Assembly (NCBI GenBank): GCA_964469505.1
Contig: CAYXZO010000045.1
Coordinates: 1-18,651, forward strand
DNA length: 18,651 nt
Origin: CAYXZO01 sp964469505
GTDB taxonomy: Bacteria; Fidelibacterota; UBA8477; JABMPR01
Direction of reading: 5' to 3'
The notes under the pieces are model-generated. The model saw only the letters and a list, made by a program, of their open reading frames with translations. It had not been told where the DNA came from and did no database searches. Shown piece by piece: positions 8,332 to 14,863 of this stretch. Positions within the stretch are counted from its first letter, which is position 1; each line of letters starts with the position of its first letter. The position numbers and the translations under genes were made by a program.

Positions 8332-9052
8332 TGCCTCTCCTTTTCGGCCGTTGGTGGCGTTGTTTGTGAGTTTTGCTGCTTTTTTGTTTGTCATTTTGGA
8401 ACACTGTGCCAAACCCCCTGGCAACCTGTTTGCCGATACCCAGCCAACCTGGGATGTGGAAATTGGTCATGAATTCGCCGGCAAAAGTCAACATTACCAT
8501 ACCTTTAAACTTGCTTTCACGTTGGTGAAAAAAGCCTTCTACCTGTATTTCTTCAGGATCTGGAATCCAATACCCGAAAGCGTGAGCAATAGTTTTGAGA
8601 TTTTCTCGCAGCAAATGGCGCAAAAATCTTTGCCTTTCGAAATTATCCAGAGTTTTGAAACGCTGGTAATTTTCCTGCTTTAAAGCCATCCAGGGAGTAA
8701 CAAACCGATAAGCAATTGGTTTCTCACTAACTCCCAATTTGTAGTTAAGATGTTCGAAAGTTTTCTCAAAAATCTGAAAAGCTCTGTCCTTTAGCTCAAC
8801 ATGTTCCACATCCTTGAACACTCTCTCCAATATTTCACGTCCACGTTCGAAACCGACTATGGTTGGAACTCCATCTATAAACTTGAACTGAATTTCCGGA
8901 TAAACGAAGCGGTATCCACCTTCGGTGGTGTGGTTATGCAACTCATGATATTCCTTGTACCGTTGGGAAAGGTAAGCCCTTAAGCGCGGTAAATCCTCGA
9001 CAAACCATTGCCGTTCGGCAAAAAATTGCACTTTTGCCAAAGTAATCTCCAT
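8321..9052 (-). CDS. cas6: CRISPR RNA endonuclease Cas6
   Basis: Processes pre-crRNA within the repeat, leaving the 8-nt handle; 243 aa. The diagnostic C-terminal block is present: FAGEFMTNFHIPGWLGIGKQ followed by VARGFGTV, the glycine-rich loop of Cas6 RAMP folds. The N-terminal half (ITLAKVQFFAERQW) and the middle FVYPEIQFKFIDGVPTIVGF fit a duplicated ferredoxin fold. Candidate catalytic histidines (HNHTT near residues 38-40) are not assigned with certainty. The tail after GTVF is basic and low in complexity (KSSKTHKQRHQRPKRRGNAH), possibly RNA-binding. Start: the frame opens at a TTG (9079), but ATG 9052 has a TAGGTAGG just upstream and is preferred. First gene of the operon. Confidence 0.9.
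   Translation of the reverse strand: MEITLAKVQFFAERQWFVEDLPRLRAYLSQRYKEYHELHNHTTEGGYRFVYPEIQFKFIDGVPTIVGFERGREILERVFKDVEHVELKDRAFQIFEKTFEHLNYKLGVSEKPIAYRFVTPWMALKQENYQRFKTLDNFERQRFLRHLLRENLKTIAHAFGYWIPDPEEIQVEGFFHQRESKFKGMVMLTFAGEFMTNFHIPGWLGIGKQVARGFGTVFQNDKQKSSKTHKQRHQRPKRRGNAH
8334..8342 (-). promoter_or_regulatory. Ribosome binding site that sets the cas8b start
   Basis: Minus-strand AAGGAGAGG directly upstream of the ATG at 8331; the AAGGAG core is five bases from the start codon. It lies within the 3' end of cas6, so cas8b translation is probably coupled to cas6. It argues against the longer reading frame starting at 8424. Confidence 0.7.
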
Positions 9053-9123
9053 AATCCTACCTAACTCTTTAACGTCCAAGCGAACTCTATTAATTCAATA
9101 ATTAAGCAACAGTCTAAAGCTAT

Positions 9124-9147
9124 GTTAGCTTACGTAATAATTCAAGC
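9124..9147 (+). promoter_or_regulatory. Motif shared with the CRISPR leader (cas6-upstream copy)
   Basis: Plus-strand segment with GCTTACGTAATAAT, including the palindrome TTACGTAA. It matches the leader segment at 664-687 (minus strand) in 17 of 24 positions. It is 72 bp upstream of the cas6 ATG. Relative to transcription it is inverted compared with the leader copy, which a palindromic core would tolerate. Confidence 0.2.
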
Positions 9148-9193
9148 ACAACAGTGTTAAACACGCAGGAGCTTCCGAGCGTAAATGTTGACC

Positions 9194-9335
9194 GCAGGCA
9201 CAATTTTACCAGCCTTTGAAAAGGCCTGCATTAGAGCGGCGCTAAAGTGCCGCACTCCCAAAAGCATCTACTACACACCTGCATCACCCGGAGCGGGGTG
9301 GAACGTTATACTCCGTCATGGGAGTCATTTTCTTC
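9194..9335 (+). ncRNA. Candidate structured RNA or hairpin cluster
   Basis: Four hairpins in 130 bp: GCAGGC (9194-9199) with GCCTGC (9224-9229), competing with an inner GCCTTT/AAAGGC (9212-9225); GCGGCGC-TAAA-GTGCCGC (9236-9253), seven pairs with a tetraloop and one G-T pair; CACCC/GGGTG (9285-9300); and ACTCC/GGAGT (9310-9325) followed by CATTTTCTT, like a weak terminator. The G-T pair and the T-rich tail both favour a plus-strand transcript. It matches no RNA family that I recognise, and could equally be decayed sequence. Confidence 0.2.
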
Positions 9336-9433
9336 AAGAAAAAAAGAGGAAAAGAAATTCCAGAGAACCGAAGAGTGAGGTATTACCCCACCAAAGAGTA
9401 TCAAAAAGGGCTATTGAATATTCTTAACAAAAT

Positions 9434-9459
9434 CTTGGTATTCTTTGTGTCTCCGTGCT
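9434..9459 (-). repeat. Degenerate dispersed-repeat-like element
   Basis: On the minus strand the segment reads CACGGAGACACAAAG followed by AATACCAAG, an 8-9 base quasi-periodic pattern. Sequences of the kind CACGGAGACACAAAG or ACCAAGACACCAAG recur in intergenic DNA of many uncultured bacterial genomes (from memory, no search done). It lies 12 bp past the stop of the NHL gene. Confidence 0.25.
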
Positions 9460-9471
9460 AGAAACGATAGC

Positions 9472-10956
9472 CTACGGCTGATAATCCAACTCCGTAGATA
9501 ACTGATACCGCCGTACTCGCCGCTCGGGCCGGTCCACCACGTACACCACTCCCTGATTGTCTATCGCAACGCCGTACGGTGCCCGTAATTGATCGGGGAT
9601 GTACACCTTTATCACCGTGTCCACGGCGGTGTAAACCCAACCGCTGTCGGTGTAAGCGGAATCCACCAGCACGGTATCGATTACCTGCTTGGTGACCCCG
9701 ACGAAGTATTCGAACTCACCCAGAGCCGTGAAGCGCTGCACCAGCCGGTGGCCAGTGTCAGCCACGTAAATATGTCCAGTGACATCCAACACCACATCCG
9801 TGGGATGGTCGAAACGGTCCAGGTCCATGATGTCATTCAAACCCAGCTCAAAGGAGCCACTACCCCCCACCTTGTGTACGCCGAAAACCGGTCCCCACTG
9901 GGCGTAGTACAAAGCGCCTTGATCATCCACCGTCAGCCCCCGGGGGAGATTGGCCGTGCCGTTGCCAGTACCTCGGGACACCCGGCGTCCGGCGATGCGT
10001 CCCCGGTAAACCAGGAGAGAGTCGCCCGTTCCGGTGCGTACCAGAGCGCACGGTTCATAGCGAAATTCCAGAATGCTGTTTCCGGCCCCATCGGCGGCGT
10101 ATAGCACGTCGCTGCCGTAGGGGCCAGCTGCGATGCCCGTGAGGGTCATGGTATCAGCGCCTACATAATAGTAAGCCGCTTCGGCGGCAGACAAGCTGTC
10201 GCGCCCGTCCCAGAACAGGCGCAGCCCAGTCCAATTCTCCTCCGACGGTCCCCAGGCCACCTGCAGCAGACGCTCTCCGGCATCCAACCAGAGGGGCAGG
10301 GAATCCATCCGGCTACTCCAGTGTTGCGTTCCGGCCGGAGTTTCCAGTAAAACGCTATCAGCCCGGGCCTCCACCCCCACCTGAGTCAGCAACTGAGACC
10401 AGACGTAAATCCGGTTGGAGCTATCCACTAGAAACAAGTTCAGACGATCGTCCTGGGCCAGGGCCAGGGGGTGCACGGTAGTACTGGAATCATCCGGGGC
10501 GGTAAGATGCTGCAAAACGCTGAAGTCATTGCCGAACTCGTCACCGGTGAGCAAGCCACCGTTGCGTTCCAGCACGTAAACGGCCCCACCGGCGTAATCG
10601 GCCAGAAAGAGGTAACCTTCGGTGCCCACAATGATATCCCGGGGGTCCTGAAAGGGATAGCCCTGGGCCGGGTCCCAATCCGGGACCATGGGGATATAAC
10701 TGGTATCGCCGGCGGAGAAAGTATTTTCTGCCTGTTGATTGGGGGTGGGCAGCGGCATTTTGGTACCACAGCTCAAAAGCAAAAGGGAAAGGAGGAAGGA
10801 GACCGGAAACCGGAGACCGGGAAAAGGAGACAGGAGACGGGAGGTTGAAGTAAAGGAAGATAAAAATTGAAGTTTGATGGGCCACTGTAGCCAGGCGCGG
10901 GCAAATAGGCTAGCTCGTCTCGCAAACCGTTTATGGATACTACTCAACCTGAACAT
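9472..10956 (-). CDS. NHL-repeat beta-propeller lipoprotein
   Basis: 494 aa, function unknown. A lipobox LLLLSC puts the lipidated cysteine at residue 63, followed by a short linker and a beta-propeller to the C-terminus. NHL-type blades are visible near 100-131 (YPFQDPRDIIV), 337-355 (LPRGLTVDDQGALYYAQWG), 384-409 (HPTDVVLDVTGHIYVADTG) and 459-486 (APYGVAIDNQGVVYVVD). NHL propellers usually bind proteins or ligands at the cell surface. A DT-rich insert (426-450) separates the last two blades. Odd: the signal region of 62 residues is very long, and residues about 39-53 are encoded by a DNA heptad array. ATG 10956 has only a weak ACAGG site; no better in-frame ATG precedes the lipobox. Downstream of the PorV-like gene by 119 nt, possibly same operon. 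Confidence 0.8.
   Translation of the reverse strand: MFRLSSIHKRFARRASLFARAWLQWPIKLQFLSSFTSTSRLLSPFPGLRFPVSFLLSLLLLSCGTKMPLPTPNQQAENTFSAGDTSYIPMVPDWDPAQGYPFQDPRDIIVGTEGYLFLADYAGGAVYVLERNGGLLTGDEFGNDFSVLQHLTAPDDSSTTVHPLALAQDDRLNLFLVDSSNRIYVWSQLLTQVGVEARADSVLLETPAGTQHWSSRMDSLPLWLDAGERLLQVAWGPSEENWTGLRLFWDGRDSLSAAEAAYYYVGADTMTLTGIAAGPYGSDVLYAADGAGNSILEFRYEPCALVRTGTGDSLLVYRGRIAGRRVSRGTGNGTANLPRGLTVDDQGALYYAQWGPVFGVHKVGGSGSFELGLNDIMDLDRFDHPTDVVLDVTGHIYVADTGHRLVQRFTALGEFEYFVGVTKQVIDTVLVDSAYTDSGWVYTAVDTVIKVYIPDQLRAPYGVAIDNQGVVYVVDRPERRVRRYQLSTELDYQP
10800..10841 (-). repeat. Heptad array, consensus CCNGTYT, inside the NHL gene
   Basis: Six consecutive 7-bp units ending at GG on the plus strand: AGACCGG, AAACCGG, AGACCGG, GAAAAGG, AGACAGG, AGACGGG. 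On the minus strand the consensus is CCNGTYT. It encodes residues about 39-53 of the NHL lipoprotein, just before and into the hydrophobic stretch. It is inverted with respect to the array at 11000-11027. Confidence 0.75.
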
Positions 10957-10999
10957 TTTATAGCCTGTAACTAATTCTTTCCATTGTCGTTTATAACTT

Positions 11000-11027
11000 C
11001 CTGTTTCCTGTTTCCTGCCTCCTGTTT
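11000..11027 (+). repeat. Heptad array, consensus CCTGTTT, intergenic
   Basis: Four consecutive 7-bp units: CCTGTTT, CCTGTTT, CCTGCCT, CCTGTTT, between the PorV-like gene and the NHL lipoprotein gene. Same consensus as the array at 10800-10841 but on the opposite strand; the two are 158 bp apart and could pair in RNA or single-stranded DNA. Confidence 0.75.
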
Positions 11028-11039
11028 CCGTGACATACT

Positions 11040-11064
11040 GATGGCTTCGACAGGCTCAGCCATC
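11040..11064. repeat. REP-like hairpin with GAGCCTGTCGAAG core
   Basis: Perfect 7-bp inverted repeat GATGGCT (11040-11046) and AGCCATC (11058-11064) with an 11-nt loop. The core, TTCGACAGGCTCAG on the plus strand, belongs to a motif (CTGAGCCTGTCGAAG) that I recall as recurring in intergenic DNA of many unrelated bacteria. A T-run follows on the plus strand at 11070-11075, but no plus-strand gene precedes it, so I regard it as a repeat rather than a terminator. It lies 12 bp past the stop of the PorV-like gene. Confidence 0.5.
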
Positions 11065-11075
11065 GGGGATTTTTT

Positions 11076-12077
11076 TCAAAAACTCCATCCCAGGGTAAAA
11101 AACTCCGTGCCCTGCAAATCCTTACGATCCAGATAGGCGTAATCGAAGCTCAGCTTGCCGCTACGTACCCCCACCCCGGCGGTCCAACCCCAGGCATCCC
11201 GGTTGAAAGCTTTGCCAGTGCGGAGGTAAAGGCGCTTCTTCAGCACCAATTCCAGTCCCACCCGCAGGTTTTCAGCATTATCCACCGGGTGATTAAGCTG
11301 CACCGAGAGGGTCAAGGCGGTCCGTTCCGGTTTGCCCCAGGTGTAAGCCGATCCCAGACGGAAAATGGTTGGCGGGGCAAACTCCTGGTAATCCCGTCGG
11401 AGGGTATCCCCGTTCTCGTTTACGTAGGTGTAGCCGCCCCTGGGCGCCGAAGGCGAACCGAAATTCATCAGCGCCACCGCCAGCCGCAGCGTGCTAAAGC
11501 CGGTCCAGTAAAAAGTTCCAAAATCGAGGAGAACGTTTCGTTGGGTAAGTTCAGCTAATTGTTCTTCCACCAGCTTCAAACTAACCCCGAAAGAAAAGCG
11601 ATCGGTCATGGTGAGGGCGTAGTGCAACCCGAGCTGTACATCACCATAATTGAAGGTAGCCCCGGTACCGTCCGGGTGATATTCGTCCGTCTCCGCCATG
11701 GGCGGCATGTGGAGCGCCAGGGCGGAAACGGCCCAATGATGAACCCGACCCAGGCGAACCGCCGCCGTAAGCCCCTCCAGTTGCACGTCGGCCATCCAGT
11801 TGGCGTGCAAGAGCTGGAGATTGCGGTTTCCATCCAGCCAGGCCAGGGCTGCGGGATTCCAGAACACCGCCGCCCGGTTGTTTTTCAAAGCAACGGCGGC
11901 ACCTGCCAGGGCCACCCCCCGAGCATCCAAGGGAATCTTCAGAAAAGAATACGCCGAAGTCCCGGCCCGCTGCCCTCCCAAGACGGGGAAGAGATTGCTA
12001 CGCTGTCCCCAGGTAGCGGATACGAGTAGCGTCAAACTCAGAGTTATGCTGGCCAAACTATGTTTAGCCGCGCTCAT
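11076..12077 (-). CDS. PorV/PorQ-family outer-membrane beta-barrel protein
   Basis: 333 aa. A signal peptide (about residues 1-24, ending SATWG) is followed by the family signature FLKIPLDARGVALAGAAVAL and NRAAVFWNPAALAWL, then alternating strands to a C-terminal aromatic (GWSF), as in FadL-like barrels. PorV is the outer-membrane component that shuttles cargo in type IX secretion; other members of the broad family have unassigned roles in FCB bacteria, so the exact job here is not certain. Its ATG shares a base with the TGA of the TonB-dependent receptor (TGATG), so the two are translationally coupled. No separate ribosome binding site is evident. Confidence 0.85.
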   Translation of the reverse strand: MSAAKHSLASITLSLTLLVSATWGQRSNLFPVLGGQRAGTSAYSFLKIPLDARGVALAGAAVALKNNRAAVFWNPAALAWLDGNRNLQLLHANWMADVQLEGLTAAVRLGRVHHWAVSALALHMPPMAETDEYHPDGTGATFNYGDVQLGLHYALTMTDRFSFGVSLKLVEEQLAELTQRNVLLDFGTFYWTGFSTLRLAVALMNFGSPSAPRGGYTYVNENGDTLRRDYQEFAPPTIFRLGSAYTWGKPERTALTLSVQLNHPVDNAENLRVGLELVLKKRLYLRTGKAFNRDAWGWTAGVGVRSGKLSFDYAYLDRKDLQGTEFFTLGWSF

Positions 12078-14863
12078 CAGAAATACACCGTCAAGCCAAA
12101 TTCATAGTTGCGTGGTTCCAGATAGCGGGCCGGATTCTCATTGGGATTGGGCCGGTCCACGTAGCTGTAAGAATAAATTTCACCCGGGTCATAGGGCCGT
12201 CCGGTGAAAGGATTGATGTAACGGGGCAGCTTGCTGTTAAGCAAGTTCTCCACCTGCAAGAAAGCTTTCAGGCGCACTTTGCCGGTGTGGAAGACCTTGT
12301 ACGCTTTCAGATCCAAAGTGTGCACCGGTGGCGCCAGGGCCGAATAGGGCTCGTCATTACGGGGAGTACCTTCGTAGTAGAGCTTGCCATTCTCCTCCCG
12401 CAGACGGATATCCGTCATGGGGGTGTAGCGCCGACCGCTGTGATAATCGAAACGCAGATTAACACTCCAATCGGAGGGCAAGCGCCAGACACCCAACCGG
12501 GGATGCTGCCCGGGCCCCACCCGATAGTTGAGATTCAGGTAAAAACGCAGCGGTTGATCCCAGCGTAAGTAACTCTCCCCCAGTGGTTTTTCTTCCAGGC
12601 GCCCGGCCACCACCAGCAGGTTGTCCAGGGGCGTGGAGCTTTTCCCGGTGCTGATGCTATAAGTGAAATTGGCATCGGCGGAAAAGTAGCGGGCAAACCG
12701 GCGCCGGAAACGCATTTCGAGGCCCCGGCTCCGGGCGTAATCCATGTTGATGTAAATCAGGAAACTCATGTGTCCCAAGCGGGGATTAAACAGATTCACC
12801 CGCTGGCTGGTCTCATAATCGAACATGTCTTTGTAAAAAGCCTTGATCTCCAGCACCTGATTAGCGTCGAACTTGTGCTTGATCCCGATTTCATACGCCA
12901 CGGTGGTCTTGGGATTCAGATTGGGATTGCCGAAGAGCTGGTAAGTGGCTTCCGCATTGGCGTGGAGCTTGGCGTAAACATAGTTGTAGGTGGGCAACTG
13001 GGAAAAATGACCGTAGTTGAAATACAACACATCCGAATCGGTCACCGGATGGGAAATGCCCAAGCGGGGACTCAAATGCCCTTTGCCTCGATAGCCAAAA
13101 AGTTCAAAAGTCTCCCGGTAGAATTTCTCCCGGGCTGCGGGAGTAATGGTCACCACCGTGGTGTCGGCCACGGCATTTTCCAGATATTTGCCCGGAAACC
13201 AGTAATCGTAGCGCAATCCCAGGTTGGCGATCATACCGCTGAAAGTGATCTTGTCCTGGATATAAAAAGCTCCGTTATAAGCCACGGCCCGGTAGGCATC
13301 ATAATTACGCCCCAACCCCGAACTCCCCAACCAGGGGGAATCAATGTCGATGACCTGTAATTCGGAGCGCTGATGCTCAAAACCGGTTTTCCATTGGTGA
13401 CGTTGTGAGGGATGATAGCTGAACGTCCCCTTAAAGGACCAATTATCGGAATAGTAATCGTACCAATCGGGTGGATTGCCCTGGTCCCAGAAACGGTCCC
13501 CAAAAGTGACCCGCACATGTCCTTCCAGATCAGTGAGGTAGTAATGAATCGGCTTGGTATCCCCGTACGGGTCGTAGGCCGACCAGAGTTTGCCCTCGGC
13601 GGCACTATGCAGATTGGTGAAAAATCTCCCCAGAATCAGTTCGTAATACGCCCGGGAAGAAAGGGTTTGAGTCCAGCTCAGATTGGTCAGAATAGACTCT
13701 TTGGTCAGGGTGTTGTATTGATCCAGAATCTCCTGATAGTCATAGGGATAAAAACGGCGGGACTGGAAGCGGGACATGAAATAACCCTGGTTGATGTTCA
13801 AGGAATGGTCGTAGGAAAAAGATAGCTTTTGCTGGGGGGTGATCTTCCAGGTGGTTTTGTAGAGAAAATGCCAATCATTCTCCTCCCGCCGCGCCAGGGG
13901 CTTCATCCACTCCCGGGCCGGCACCAGGCGTTTAGCATGGGGCAAATAAGTATTGCTGAGGTGCATATAGCCGTTACTGAAGAAACTGAGTTTGCCGGGT
14001 AGTCTGATCCCCATTCGCCCCAAGAGCAGGGAGAACGGTTCCGGGCCGCTGAGAATGAATTCAGTCCGATCCGTTTGCTCGTTGAACCAGGGAGTTTTGC
14101 GTAACCCGAAGTAATCGCTGGCATAGGTAAAACTGCCCTGGAAATGATCGCTCCCTTCTTTGAGCTTGATATTGACAATGCCGGACATGGCCTGGCCGTA
14201 CTCAGCGTTGAAGCCCCCGGTTATGACCTCCAATTCCTGGATGGCATCCACGTTGACGTACAGGTTGTTGGAGTAGCCGGAAAGGGGATCTTTGACGGAC
14301 AGACCATCCACGATGAACATGCTTTCATCCACCCGCCCCCCACGAATATGGACTTCATCGTCCTGGGTAGAGACCCCCACCTGGTTGGAAATTACGTCTT
14401 TTACGTTGTGGACGGCTTGAACATCCAGGTCTTTGGAATCGAAGCGCACGCTGGAAGCAGTTTGATCCACTTCCAGCAGAGGCCGTTCCCCTTCCACCAC
14501 GATTTCCTGCCCGAAAGCCAGGGTGGTTTGCTGCAATTGAACTTCCACATAGGTGGGTTTGAGGGCGGTAACCTTGATCCCCGTTTTCAACACCACTTTG
14601 TAGCCGATCATGGAGAATTGCAGATCGTAGAAGCCGGGACTCATGCCTCCAATGCGGAAATAGCCGTTTTCGTCGGTGGCCGCGCCATAGTAGGTGCCCT
14701 TCACCAACACATTCACCCCCGGCAATGGATTCCCCTTCACGTCGGTGACTTTGCCCTCCACCGTTCCTTTGCCGGCCCAAAGCATAGCGGGCAGTAGGAG
14801 CATAACTGCTACGAGCAGACCGAAACGGTGAGCGAAAGCTGAGTCACGGCACCCGAGCTTCAC
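12077..14863 (-). CDS. TonB-dependent receptor with carboxypeptidase-regulatory-like domain
   Basis: 928-aa outer-membrane receptor for energised uptake of an unknown substrate. Order: signal peptide ending LPAMLWA (about 1-30); carboxypeptidase-regulatory-like domain (34-112: GTVEGKVTDVKGNPLPGVNV, TDENGYFRI); linker EIVVEGERP; plug (about 133-235: IRGGRVDESMFIVDGLSV, VITGGFNAEYGQAMSGIV); then a 22-strand-type barrel ending in YEFGLTVYF with terminal phenylalanine. Start is a GTG at 14863, chosen because AGGAGG lies eight bases upstream; it overlaps the TGA of the upstream lipoprotein (GTGA). No SusD-type gene is next to it, so it is not a standard SusCD pair; the coupled lipoprotein may take that place. 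Confidence 0.93.
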   Translation of the reverse strand: MKLGCRDSAFAHRFGLLVAVMLLLPAMLWAGKGTVEGKVTDVKGNPLPGVNVLVKGTYYGAATDENGYFRIGGMSPGFYDLQFSMIGYKVVLKTGIKVTALKPTYVEVQLQQTTLAFGQEIVVEGERPLLEVDQTASSVRFDSKDLDVQAVHNVKDVISNQVGVSTQDDEVHIRGGRVDESMFIVDGLSVKDPLSGYSNNLYVNVDAIQELEVITGGFNAEYGQAMSGIVNIKLKEGSDHFQGSFTYASDYFGLRKTPWFNEQTDRTEFILSGPEPFSLLLGRMGIRLPGKLSFFSNGYMHLSNTYLPHAKRLVPAREWMKPLARREENDWHFLYKTTWKITPQQKLSFSYDHSLNINQGYFMSRFQSRRFYPYDYQEILDQYNTLTKESILTNLSWTQTLSSRAYYELILGRFFTNLHSAAEGKLWSAYDPYGDTKPIHYYLTDLEGHVRVTFGDRFWDQGNPPDWYDYYSDNWSFKGTFSYHPSQRHQWKTGFEHQRSELQVIDIDSPWLGSSGLGRNYDAYRAVAYNGAFYIQDKITFSGMIANLGLRYDYWFPGKYLENAVADTTVVTITPAAREKFYRETFELFGYRGKGHLSPRLGISHPVTDSDVLYFNYGHFSQLPTYNYVYAKLHANAEATYQLFGNPNLNPKTTVAYEIGIKHKFDANQVLEIKAFYKDMFDYETSQRVNLFNPRLGHMSFLIYINMDYARSRGLEMRFRRRFARYFSADANFTYSISTGKSSTPLDNLLVVAGRLEEKPLGESYLRWDQPLRFYLNLNYRVGPGQHPRLGVWRLPSDWSVNLRFDYHSGRRYTPMTDIRLREENGKLYYEGTPRNDEPYSALAPPVHTLDLKAYKVFHTGKVRLKAFLQVENLLNSKLPRYINPFTGRPYDPGEIYSYSYVDRPNPNENPARYLEPRNYEFGLTVYF

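Larger units (their letters stand above)
9053..9471. other. Intergenic region between cas operon and envelope genes
   Basis: 419 bp with no convincing coding frame. The part nearest cas6 (9053-9180) is AT-rich and should hold the cas operon promoter on the minus strand; I see only weak candidates. Next comes a cluster of short hairpins at 9194-9325, and then an A-rich stretch (about 9330-9420) without recognisable structure. The end near the NHL gene has a degenerate element resembling dispersed repeats. An 80-codon plus-strand frame at 9185-9427 has no family resemblance and is rejected. Confidence 0.6.

Noticed and set aside
8332..8424. N-terminal extension of Cas8b by 31 residues
   Set aside because: It would lie almost wholly inside cas6; the ATG at 8331 has a strong AAGGAG and is a better start.
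9185..9427. 80-codon plus-strand open frame in the intergenic region
   Set aside because: No family resemblance, no clear ribosome binding site, and it overlaps several hairpins; more likely non-coding.
11040..11075. Classical plus-strand terminator (hairpin plus T-run)
   Set aside because: No plus-strand gene precedes it, and the T-run partly belongs to the end of the PorV-like coding region; treated as a repeat instead.
12770..13360. 196-codon plus-strand open frame
   Set aside because: Antisense to the receptor barrel; no recognisable domain or ribosome binding site.
14144..14797. 217-codon plus-strand open frame
   Set aside because: Lies fully antisense to the plug region of the TonB-dependent receptor, whose motifs are unambiguous; its translation resembles no family.
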